From Alphaproteobacteria bacterium (GTDB taxonomy: Bacteria; Pseudomonadota; Alphaproteobacteria; Rickettsiales; UBA8987), in assembly GCA_023269645.1 (NCBI GenBank), contig JAHFPR010000026.1, forward strand, positions 2,009 to 13,507: DNA of 11,499 nucleotides, read 5' to 3'. The translations under genes were made by a program, and so were the position numbers. The notes below the pieces were generated by a model that was given only the letters and a program-made list of their open reading frames with translations, did no database searches and had not been told where the DNA came from. This document shows positions 1-5,820 of the stretch, in pieces; position 1 is the stretch's first letter; the number at the start of each line of letters is the position of its first letter.

Positions 1-1040
1 CCTGCCGAGTCAAGCATGACTACCCCCCTCCCATCCCTCAGTTGCCCGGTACGGGTAACCGGCAGGGCGAGCCTAGCCGCCAGGTCAGCGACCCCCCCCT
101 CCCGACCTGGCGGCACTGTAAACAGCAGTTCATAATCATCCCCGCCTGTTGCAATGGTGGAAAGTGTTGCCGGATCGCGGTTCAGGATTTTCCTGGCGGC
201 CTCCGAAAGCGGCAGATTTTCCGCGTGGATTGTGGCGGAAACGCCCGAACAATCGCAGATATGGGCGAGATCGGCCATCAGCCCGTCGGAAATATCAATG
301 GCGGCGGAGGCAATACTGCGCAACCCCATCCCCAGTTCCACGCGCGGTTCGGGAATGTGGTAGCGGCGGAGAAGATAGCTTTCTCCCTCTTCCGTGTGCG
401 GGAGAGGGTTGGGGTGAGGGTTGCCTGCCACAACAGTGCCCTCACCCCTCCCTCTTCCTCGTGCGGGAGAGGGTTCTCCTTCCAGTAATACCCGCAGCCC
501 CAGTGCCGCATCGCCCAGCGTACCCGATACATACACGCCGTCGCCCGGTTTCGCACCGGAGCGGCGCAGCGCAGTGCCCTTCGGCACTTCGCCGATCATG
601 GTGAGGGAGAGGGTGATGGGATATGTCATGCTGTTTTCATGACGGCCTCCGGAGTTCCAGACCCCGGCATTCGCCGGGGTGACAGTATCGCCACCAATCA
701 AATACACGCCCCACCGCGCCTGTTCTTCCGCCAGTGCTGCCGCGAAGCCCGCATACCAGTCATCTGAAATTTCTGCCGGAAGCGCGGCGGCGATCAAATA
801 CCAGCGCGGCTTTGCGCCCATCGCTGCCATGTCCGAGAGGTTGGTGCGGAGGAGTTTCTTTGCAATCAATCCCGGTTCCGTGCCATGCAGGAAGTGCACC
901 CCCTCCACGATGGCATCCTTGGTGACGGCGTATTCCAGCCCCTCCGGGCCGGGGATGAGCGCGGCATCATCCAGCAGCCCAAGCCCTTGCGGAGAGGCCA
1001 GCGGCGCCAGATAAGAAGCGATGCGCGCAAACTCTTTCAT
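1..1040 (-). CDS. thiL: Thiamine-monophosphate kinase, 3' end cut by window edge
   Basis: ThiL phosphorylates thiamine monophosphate to thiamine diphosphate with ATP, the last step of cofactor synthesis, in the cytosol. The frame is open from ATG at 1040 to the window edge (346 codons seen). Family motifs appear in order: DDAA (24-27), KDAIVEGVHF (41-50), NLSDMAAMGAKP (67-78), GGDT (116-119), SGTLGDAALGL (172-182), DISDGL (249-254) and GGDDYELLF (299-307). Two stretches do not fit the family. Residues about 121-140 follow GGDT, and residues about 188-220 follow the GDAALGL motif. Both are encoded by palindromic repeats, and neither breaks the frame. The protein is therefore longer than the usual ~325 residues. 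There is no Shine-Dalgarno sequence before the ATG; a promoter 7 nt upstream suggests a leaderless mRNA. The identification is secure. Whether the enzyme is active with the insertions is inferred from the intact motifs. Confidence 0.95.
   Translation of the reverse strand, partial: MKEFARIASYLAPLASPQGLGLLDDAALIPGPEGLEYAVTKDAIVEGVHFLHGTEPGLIAKKLLRTNLSDMAAMGAKPRWYLIAAALPAEISDDWYAGFAAALAEEQARWGVYLIGGDTVTPANAGVWNSGGRHENSMTYPITLSLTMIGEVPKGTALRRSGAKPGDGVYVSGTLGDAALGLRVLLEGEPSPARGRGRGEGTVVAGNPHPNPLPHTEEGESYLLRRYHIPEPRVELGMGLRSIASAAIDISDGLMADLAHICDCSGVSATIHAENLPLSEAARKILNRDPATLSTIATGGDDYELLFTVPPGREGGVADLAARLALPVTRTGQLRDGRGVVMLDSA
76..114. repeat. 11-bp inverted repeat inside thiL coding sequence
   Basis: GCCGCCAGGTC at 76-86 is perfectly complementary to GACCTGGCGGC at 104-114, with a 17-nt C-rich spacer. 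It falls in the C-terminal part of thiL, just after the GGDDYELLF motif. The encoded protein has about the normal family length here, so unlike the other repeats there is no sign of an insertion. It may be an older element that has blended into the gene, or chance. Confidence 0.5.
381..479 (-). repeat. Repeat-derived in-frame insertion in thiL (two hairpin copies)
   Basis: Two copies of the hairpin CCCTCTTCC-N5-CGGGAGAGGG lie at 385-408 and 450-473 (plus-strand reading). They are joined by an inverted pair, GGGGTGAGGG at 411-420 and CCCTCACCCC near 440-449. On the coding strand this encodes ThiL residues about 188-220, a Pro/Gly/Arg/Glu-rich stretch absent from typical ThiL, between the GDAALGL motif and the RRYHIPEPR segment. 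The two copies are read in different frames, giving PSPARGRGR and NPLPHTEEG. A third copy is in fabH. Confidence 0.85.
621..690 (-). repeat. Palindromic repeat inserted in frame in thiL
   Basis: A perfect 8-bp-stem hairpin with loop ATTC lies at 661-680 (arms ACCCCGGC and GCCGGGGT), continued by the TGTCAC-type flank common to other repeats here. It encodes ThiL residues about 121-140, between GGDTV and the ITLSLT strand, where the family normally has only a few residues. The same CCCGGC-ATTC-GCCGGG core recurs at 8533-8548 in an intergenic repeat cluster, so this is a dispersed element and not ordinary coding sequence. Confidence 0.8.
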
Positions 1041-1047
1041 GCGGGGG

Positions 1048-1076
1048 AGTATAGTGGTAGAATATCAGACTGTCAC
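1048..1076 (-). promoter_or_regulatory. Predicted thiL promoter, leaderless configuration
   Basis: On the minus strand a GTGACA -35 box (1071-1076) is followed by a 17-bp spacer and a TATACT -10 box (1048-1053). Seven nucleotides then separate the -10 box from the thiL ATG (1038-1040). This spacing puts the start of transcription at or next to the start codon, and there is no Shine-Dalgarno sequence, so a leaderless message is likely. The -35 box is the terminal TGTCAC of the adjoining palindromic repeat. Confidence 0.6.
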
Positions 1077-1145
1077 CCCGCAGAACAACGCGATTGCGGG
1101 GTTAAAATTCTATCAAGGATAACCCCGCAATAAATGCGGGGTGAT
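1071..1145. repeat. Composite palindromic repeat between thiL and the DUF1338 gene
   Basis: The outer arms are TGTCACCCCGC (1071-1081) and GCGGGGTGATA (1135-1145). Inside are two hairpins: CCCCGC/GCGGGG at 1076-1101, and ACCCCGCA/TGCGGGGT with loop ATAAA at 1123-1141. The ends resemble the TGTCACCCCG-type repeat in thiL. One end gives the putative thiL -35 box. The other gives the only purine-rich stretch (GCGGGGTG) upstream of the divergent gene's ATG at 1153. Confidence 0.75.
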
Positions 1146-1152
1146 AACCCAT

Positions 1153-2118
1153 ATGACGCATTCCCTTCTCACGCCCCGCAAAATCCAGGCACTTTTCCTG
1201 GCGAAGGCCGAGGCGAAGCACGCGCGGTTCGTTCCCGCCTATAACCAGTTGAAAAAGCTGGTGGAAAATAAGGGAGGCGTGTGGGCGGGCGACCATATCG
1301 CGTTGCGCACCACCGATGAACGCGTGGCGGAATTATTGCGGAAAGCAGGCGCGGTGATGAACCTGAAGCGGCCTGCGGGAGAAGAGGACTATCCTTATAA
1401 GTTCCCGGATAAACTGCTGAAATCTTTTGATCTTCTTGGGGAGGATCACCGCGATCTTAAATTATTTGTGAGCGTGTGGGATGAAAGCGTCGCGGGCGAT
1501 AAAGCGGCGGTGGCGGCCATTAAGGAAGATATTACCATCACCTGGAACGCTTCTCTCATCTTTTACGATAAGATAAGAAATCTGACGCAAAAAGCTGAAA
1601 AACAAGGAGGTTTGTCGCGCGAGGACGCGGCGAGCTTTGTTGGCCTCATCGTAGATAAATTACTCACCCGGAATGGCTCCCCGCTCAAAAAATCCACTTA
1701 CGATACGGTAGCAAAAGTTTCCGGGGAACTGGCGAGCGCGATGGTGCTCGGCGCGGGCATCAACCATTTTACCGTGGACGTGCGCGTGAGCGGCTTCGCC
1801 AGCACCGAGGAAATGCGTTGTGCGGCGGAGGCTGCGGGAATGGAAGTGCTACCGCAGACATCCGGCGCGGCGGGTGGCTTGCAGCAGAGTGCTACCATCG
1901 GCGCGCTGGAGGAAATCACGTTGCTGGCGGAGAATGGTAGCACGGTGAAGGACAGAACGCGGCTGCGCTTCATGGAGTTTATCTGGCGGCCTGAGCTTAA
2001 AAACGCACACGGGGAAATCCAAACCCTGCCGGACGGCACGCCGGATCGTTACGCGCGCTTCGAGCAGAACAACGCCGCCAAAATCTTCGAGGCCGCGCGG
2101 GTGGAGAAGAAGGATTAA
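1153..2118 (+). CDS. DUF1338 / HglS-type 2-oxoadipate dioxygenase/decarboxylase-like protein
   Basis: Members of this family (HglS, YdcJ) are non-haem iron enzymes of the VOC-like fold. HglS converts 2-oxoadipate to 2-hydroxyglutarate in lysine catabolism. The 321-residue protein has the expected metal-ligand contexts: His48 in DHIALRT, His205 in INHFTVDV and Glu275 in FMEFIW. It also has GGLQQSAT (family GGxLQSST region) and the typical C-terminal RFEQNNAAKIFE. ATG at 1153 is preferred to GTG at 1141, which lies inside the upstream palindrome. The protein is clearly shorter than the ~460-residue HglS, as are many DUF1338 members. No other lysine-catabolism gene is visible nearby, so the substrate is inferred from the family only. 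Confidence 0.82.
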   Translation: MTHSLLTPRKIQALFLAKAEAKHARFVPAYNQLKKLVENKGGVWAGDHIALRTTDERVAELLRKAGAVMNLKRPAGEEDYPYKFPDKLLKSFDLLGEDHRDLKLFVSVWDESVAGDKAAVAAIKEDITITWNASLIFYDKIRNLTQKAEKQGGLSREDAASFVGLIVDKLLTRNGSPLKKSTYDTVAKVSGELASAMVLGAGINHFTVDVRVSGFASTEEMRCAAEAAGMEVLPQTSGAAGGLQQSATIGALEEITLLAENGSTVKDRTRLRFMEFIWRPELKNAHGEIQTLPDGTPDRYARFEQNNAAKIFEAARVEKKD

Positions 2119-2133
2119 CGGGGTGCGGAAGGT

Positions 2134-2367
2134 TTATCCCACTAACTCCTCCATGCATACCTTCAGTGCCCTGGCGATATGATAGAGCCGCATGGGAGAT
2201 GGGCGGTAAGCACCTTGTTCCAGTGCCTTGAGGGATTCCACCGTTATTTTTCGATACGCCTGTGAAATCTTCCCCGCCAAAACATCTTCGCTCATTCCCA
2301 GCCGTAGCCGATGGCGGCGGATGTTGCACCCGATATACTGGTTCTCATAGTGTCTGGAAATGGGCAT
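2134..2367 (-). CDS. Small XRE-family helix-turn-helix regulator (77 aa)
   Basis: Residues 11-70 form a Cro/CI-type HTH domain. It opens with IGCNIRRHRLRLGMSEDVLAGKI, and its second half (ITVESLKALEQG...LYHIARAL) matches the recognition helix and closing helices of XRE proteins. The protein is little more than this domain, so it probably acts as a dimeric DNA-binding repressor or antitoxin-like regulator. The ATG at 2367 has a good AGGAGA site 4-5 nt upstream. It is transcribed divergently from a second XRE gene, and a strong minus-strand promoter lies between them. The target is unknown; autoregulation or control of the neighbour is inferred from the layout. Confidence 0.8.
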   Translation of the reverse strand: MPISRHYENQYIGCNIRRHRLRLGMSEDVLAGKISQAYRKITVESLKALEQGAYRPSPMRLYHIARALKVCMEELVG

Positions 2368-2445
2368 AATTCTCCTGTTGGCCGGATAAGAAAATCCTAC
2401 CTAATCGCTGAAAGCTACCTATAATGAGCCGTCTGCTCTATTATT

Positions 2446-2483
2446 TATGACCAATTATAGACTATATGACCAAAAATAGTCAA
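2446..2483 (-). promoter_or_regulatory. Promoter/operator region between the divergent XRE genes
   Basis: The minus strand carries TTGACT (2478-2483), an 18-bp spacer and TATAAT (2454-2459), a near-consensus promoter facing the XRE gene at 2134-2367. Overlaid on it are a direct repeat TATGACCAA-N2-ATAG (2446-2460 and 2465-2479, 19-bp period) and an inverted repeat GACTAT (2460-2465) / ATAGTC (2476-2481). The promoter runs across the start codon of the divergent gene (ATG at 2466). A protein bound here would block minus-strand initiation and cover the start of the other gene. Confidence 0.6.
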
Positions 2484-2711
2484 CATAAAATTATTTCCCC
2501 GGAACAATGCCGTGGCGCACGGGGGATTCTTGGATGGTCGCGGGCGGCACTCGCACACCATTCTTCAGTAAGCGAAAGAACCATCAAAAACTTTGAAGTG
2601 TCACGGCGATGCACGACTTCCGCGAATATGCGCCTTATACAGGAAGCACTTGAAATCGCGGGCATCGAATTTCTGGGGCAGGATGGTGTGCGGAAGATCG
2701 GAAAAATATAG
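2466..2711 (+). CDS. Small XRE-family transcriptional regulator (81 aa)
   Basis: Residues 11-72 match the short XRE type found widely in Alphaproteobacteria: SPEQCRGARGILGWSRAALA, a second helix with SVSERTIKNFE, and the closing ALEIAGIEFLGQDGV (typically LEAAGVEFI.ENG). It is a single-domain DNA-binding protein. ATG at 2466 fits the usual N-terminal length but has no Shine-Dalgarno sequence; the upstream bases are AT-rich, so it may be leaderless or weakly translated. It diverges from another XRE gene, and the operator-like repeats overlap its first codons. The regulated genes are unknown; the plus-strand gene downstream is a peroxidase about 190 bp away. Confidence 0.75.
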   Translation: MTKNSQHKIISPEQCRGARGILGWSRAALAHHSSVSERTIKNFEVSRRCTTSANMRLIQEALEIAGIEFLGQDGVRKIGKI

Positions 2712-2900
2712 AAGAGGGGGGATCGGCATCGGCACGGCAGCACTGCGCCGACGCAGACAACCCTGCCGAAAGGCCATTTCCAGCCAGTGTGAACCACTCC
2801 AAGTTGCACCGCACAATAGAATGGTGTAGTTCTGAGTTGCGTTCCATTATTTCATGTGTTACATTAACTTCCTTCGCTAGTGCGCCAGGGGAGAGGTGCT

Positions 2901-3470
2901 GTGCCAGATGTGATACCCACAGAATTTACGCAGATGCGCCGCGCGCTGTCGTATCCACTCTATAAAACGGCTTTGGAAAAGGCCGCGCAGGATTTCCTGT
3001 TTCACACTGTTGAAGGATCGCCCTTCCCCCTCGCGCAGTTCGAGGGCAGGCTGCTGCTGATTGTTAACACCGCAACGGAGTGTTATTTCACCCGCCAGTT
3101 GGATGAACTGCAACGGCTCTGGTGCGCGTACCAGATGAAAGGCCTGACGGTGATCGGTGTGCCGTGCGACGATTTTGGCGGGCAATCCCCCGGAACGGAT
3201 GCGGAAATCTTCCGTTTCCACGCGCAACGCTATGAGGTGGATTTCCCCGTAGTGGCGCGGGAGGTTGCCCGTGGCGACGATGCCCATCCGTTTTTTCTCT
3301 GGATGCGGGAAGCACTGGGCGCGCAATCACGGCCACGCTGGAATTTTCATAAATATCTGATCTCGCCCGAAGGCAAGCCGGTGGCGTTTTTCCCCTCCTA
3401 TGTAAGGCCGATGTCCCGGCGCATGATCGAGGCGATTGAGGAACACCTCCCTCGGACACGCCCCTTATAA
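2901..3470 (+). CDS. Glutathione peroxidase family protein (thiol peroxidase)
   Basis: Cysteine-type GPx enzymes reduce hydrogen and organic peroxides with glutathione or thioredoxin. The core is clear: LLLIVNTATECYFT with the peroxidatic Cys at residue 61, GVPCDDFGGQ with the catalytic Gln at about 95, and RWNFHKYLI with the Trp and Asn at about 147-148. The start is chosen as GTG at 2901 because GGGGAGAGG lies just before it; GTG at 2880 or 2910, or ATG at 2934, are alternatives. The usual helix carrying a resolving Cys (CTRFKAE-like) reads FRFHAQRYEVDFP and has no Cys, which argues against the thioredoxin-dependent mechanism. The 3' end overlaps the convergent hydrolase gene by 6 bp. Confidence 0.9.
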   Translation: MPDVIPTEFTQMRRALSYPLYKTALEKAAQDFLFHTVEGSPFPLAQFEGRLLLIVNTATECYFTRQLDELQRLWCAYQMKGLTVIGVPCDDFGGQSPGTDAEIFRFHAQRYEVDFPVVAREVARGDDAHPFFLWMREALGAQSRPRWNFHKYLISPEGKPVAFFPSYVRPMSRRMIEAIEEHLPRTRPL

Positions 3471-4100
3471 AAACACTCCCTGCTCCAGAAAATGCGCGGT
3501 CTGCCGCTGCACTTCGCGGCTGTGGGGGAAGAAGGTGTGCGAGGCGCGCACGACGATGTGCGCTTTCATGCCGGAGAGTTTTGTGCGCTCAATCGTTACC
3601 TTGCCGTCGTTTTGTCCTTTAAGGAGCAGGGCGGAGAAGGGATCAAGGCAGAGATTGCCGGCGATGATCCCAAGATCATAATTCACTGCGCCGAACAGGT
3701 GGGCGATGGCGGCGGTATCTGTGCCGAGCTGCTGCCCCGCCGGGCCGTAGAGTTTCCGGTAGAGCCACCAGCGGTTCACGGTGTCGGCGACTTCGCTGCC
3801 ATGATTGGGCGGTGCAAGCTGCACCACGCGCCCCATCATCGGCGGGCGATGTTTTGCAAGAATGGCGCGCACCAGCAGCCCGCCCATCGAATAGCCCACG
3901 AAATGCGTAGGGTGGGTTGCGGGCAGACGCGGCGCAATGTCACTCCAGATGGATTCTGTCAGTTCCTCCAGCGTGTGGCGGGTGGAAGGGTAATCGCAAT
4001 TGATGATGTTATAGCCGCATCCGGCAAGGAAGGCGGCCAGTTTCCGCATATGGAAACTGGAACGGAAAATACCGTGGAGGATGACGACGGTATCACCCAT
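3465..4100 (-). CDS. Small alpha/beta hydrolase (lipase/PGAP1-like)
   Basis: This 211-residue protein begins directly with the first strand and oxyanion loop VVILHGIFRSS (5-15). It has the nucleophile elbow GYSMGG with Ser71, a probable acid Asp165 in NDGKVTI, and His188 in ASHTFFP, a complete Ser-Asp-His triad in the right order. The LAPPNHGSEVAD segment (95-106) is typical of lipases in the PGAP1/EstA-like group. No signal peptide or membrane segment is seen, so it is probably a cytosolic esterase of unknown substrate. Its ATG overlaps the end of the upstream tetR-type gene by 8 bp, indicating one operon with translational coupling. This suggests that the regulator controls it. Confidence 0.88.
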   Translation of the reverse strand: MGDTVVILHGIFRSSFHMRKLAAFLAGCGYNIINCDYPSTRHTLEELTESIWSDIAPRLPATHPTHFVGYSMGGLLVRAILAKHRPPMMGRVVQLAPPNHGSEVADTVNRWWLYRKLYGPAGQQLGTDTAAIAHLFGAVNYDLGIIAGNLCLDPFSALLLKGQNDGKVTIERTKLSGMKAHIVVRASHTFFPHSREVQRQTAHFLEQGVFL

Positions 4101-4686
4101 CTGTTAACCCGGCCAGGTAATTATCAATCAGGGAATCGGTGAGCGACGCAATGGATTTCGCGCCGACAATATCGAGCTTGCCGGCCAGCCCCAGCGCGCA
4201 GATGCCGTGGATGCTCGCCCACAGCACCCGCGCGGCGTGGTGTGCTTTTTCCTCCCCCACCAGCGGCGTGAGCGGGGCTTCTACCGCACTGAAAATACGC
4301 GCGACTTTTTCGGCGTACCATGCGGGAAGGGGCATTTCCGGCGGAAGCCTGTGTTCAAACAGTGCGCTCCAACGGTGGTAATTTCGGCGGGCGAATGCCT
4401 CATAGCGCGCCGCCAGGTGCTTGATGGCCGCCGCCCCCTGCCGCTTTTTCCCCCGGCCTTCCGACAGGAACGCTTCCAGATCGTCAAGCGTTACGGCGTT
4501 GATATGCAGGACGATGGCATCATAGTTCCCGAATACGTGGTAGAGCGTTCCCACTGTGTAGCCGATACGCCGCGCCACTTCCCGCGCGCTGAAACCGGAA
4601 AAACCGCTTTCCGCCAGGAGTTCCTGCCCCGCCAGGATGGCGATTTCCTTCAGTTGTTCGCGGGTATGGTCGCTGCGCCTTGCCAT
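4093..4686 (-). CDS. TetR-family transcriptional regulator
   Basis: The N-terminal TetR HTH is clear: a first helix region LKEIAILAGQELLAESGFSGFSAREVARRIGYTVGTLYHVFGN, split here as residues 12-30 and 31-54. The recognition helix is followed by YDAIVLHINAVTLDDLEAFL. The remaining ~125 residues are helical and include WSALFEHRLPPE and WYAEKVARIF, as in the WHG/TetR_C_33-type ligand domain. The 197-residue length is normal. It overlaps the hydrolase gene by 8 bp and faces the membrane operon at 4801. Repeated ACACTGT motifs in the shared intergenic region are its likely operator, so it probably represses both directions. The start has no obvious Shine-Dalgarno sequence. Confidence 0.93.
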   Translation of the reverse strand: MARRSDHTREQLKEIAILAGQELLAESGFSGFSAREVARRIGYTVGTLYHVFGNYDAIVLHINAVTLDDLEAFLSEGRGKKRQGAAAIKHLAARYEAFARRNYHRWSALFEHRLPPEMPLPAWYAEKVARIFSAVEAPLTPLVGEEKAHHAARVLWASIHGICALGLAGKLDIVGAKSIASLTDSLIDNYLAGLTDG

Positions 4687-4693
4687 AAATTAT

Positions 4694-4739
4694 ACACTGT
4701 AAAATTATTATTGCACACTGTGTAATTTTATGGTATTCT
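4694..4739 (+). promoter_or_regulatory. Promoter of the DUF2157 operon with putative TetR operator
   Basis: TTGCAC (4711-4716), a 17-bp spacer and TATTCT (4734-4739) form a good plus-strand promoter about 60 bp before the DUF2157 ATG. ACACTGT occurs at 4694-4700 and again at 4715-4721, 21 bp apart (two helical turns). The second copy lies in the near-palindrome ACACTGTGT and overlaps the -35 element. The region also separates tetR from the operon, which is the classic position for a TetR operator. Binding itself is inferred. Confidence 0.65.
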
Positions 4740-4800
4740 CCTGAGTAATGCAATACCCGTCAATTATTTTCGGTATCAATTATTTGGGCAGGGAGAGATC

Positions 4801-5820
4801 ATGGATACGGAAACACACCGTTACGCGCTGGAGCAGATTCCCGCCGACCGGGGGCTGATCGAGCAATTATTCTCTCACGGCAGGATAAGCGGCGAAGCCA
4901 GGGAAATGGCACTGAACCTGATCCATCCGCACGATCAATGGGGTGCGTGGGCATCTCGCCTGCTGCTGATTCTGGGCACGGCACTGACGCTTTCCGGCTT
5001 CGTCTATTTCTTCGCCTTCAACTGGGCGGAGATTCCCCCGGCGGTAAAACTCTCGGCGATTGAGTGCGGCATCGTCGCCTGCCTGGGCGGCGCGACATTC
5101 TATTCCCTGAAGGGCTTGAGCGGCCAGGTGGCACTGCTTTCGGCCAGTGTGCTGGTGGGGGTGTTCATGGCCGTATTCGGGCAGATTTACCAGACCGGCG
5201 CGGATGCTTTCGAGCTTTTCATGATGTGGTCGCTGCTGACATTCGGATGGACGCTCCTTGCCAACTTCGCGGCGCAATGGCTGTTCTGGCTGGTCATCAC
5301 CAATTGCTTTCTGGTGCTGTGGTGGGAGCAGGCCGCCCAGCCGGATCACGAGATGCATTTCATGATTTTCGCCTGCCTGGCACTGTTCAACGGTGCTGCC
5401 CTCGCCCTGCGGGAAATGTTCCTCGCGCGCGGGAGGGCATGGCTTGCGCCGGAATGGACGCGTGCGCTTCCCGCCGTTGCAACGCTTATCCTGATGCTGA
5501 TTCCCATTGAGGCATGGATTATCGAATCCAGCCGCGCCAGCCTTTCCATCATCCTCAGTGCCGTTTTGGGCATCGCCGGGCACGTCGTCTTCTATTTCGT
5601 CTACCGCTATAAACTTCCGGATATGTGGGTACTTTCCGCCACCATTCTTTCCGCCTGCGTCATTCTGGAAACGGGCTGCTTCCGGATGCTCTCGGAAATG
5701 CTGGGGCGGTTCGATGCGGCCATGCTGCTGACGATGGGATTCCTGACGCTCGGCATTTTCACCGCCGCCATTATCTACCTGCGCGGCCTTATCAAAACGC
5801 TGGAGGCAACAGATGCATAA
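4801..5820 (+). CDS. DUF2157 multi-spanning membrane protein
   Basis: The ~50-residue N-terminal cytosolic helical part (LEQIPADRGLIEQLFSHGRI, then about 25 more residues) is followed by roughly ten hydrophobic segments from residue 52 to near the C-terminus. The motif VFGQIYQTGADAFELF (125-140), immediately after the third segment, is characteristic of DUF2157. Length is 339 residues. AGGGAGAGATC precedes the ATG at the right distance. It is the first gene of a three-gene overlapping operon with DUF4401 and GDYXXLXY proteins, a recurring bacterial trio of unknown biochemical function. Common membrane assembly of the three products is inferred from this conserved linkage. Confidence 0.9.
   Translation: MDTETHRYALEQIPADRGLIEQLFSHGRISGEAREMALNLIHPHDQWGAWASRLLLILGTALTLSGFVYFFAFNWAEIPPAVKLSAIECGIVACLGGATFYSLKGLSGQVALLSASVLVGVFMAVFGQIYQTGADAFELFMMWSLLTFGWTLLANFAAQWLFWLVITNCFLVLWWEQAAQPDHEMHFMIFACLALFNGAALALREMFLARGRAWLAPEWTRALPAVATLILMLIPIEAWIIESSRASLSIILSAVLGIAGHVVFYFVYRYKLPDMWVLSATILSACVILETGCFRMLSEMLGRFDAAMLLTMGFLTLGIFTAAIIYLRGLIKTLEATDA

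Noticed and set aside
1..1040. Apparent absence of a long minus-strand gene here, suggesting a broken or frameshifted thiL
   Set aside because: Direct translation of the minus strand from 1040 to the window edge has no stop codon; the gene is merely cut by the edge and contains in-frame repeats.
2712..2900. A further small gene or regulatory RNA between the XRE gene and the peroxidase
   Set aside because: No open frame with a start site and family resemblance, and no convincing hairpin or promoter was found in this gap.
3492..4142. Plus-strand open frame opposite the alpha/beta hydrolase
   Set aside because: It is antisense to a gene with a full catalytic triad and has no ribosome-binding site or family resemblance.
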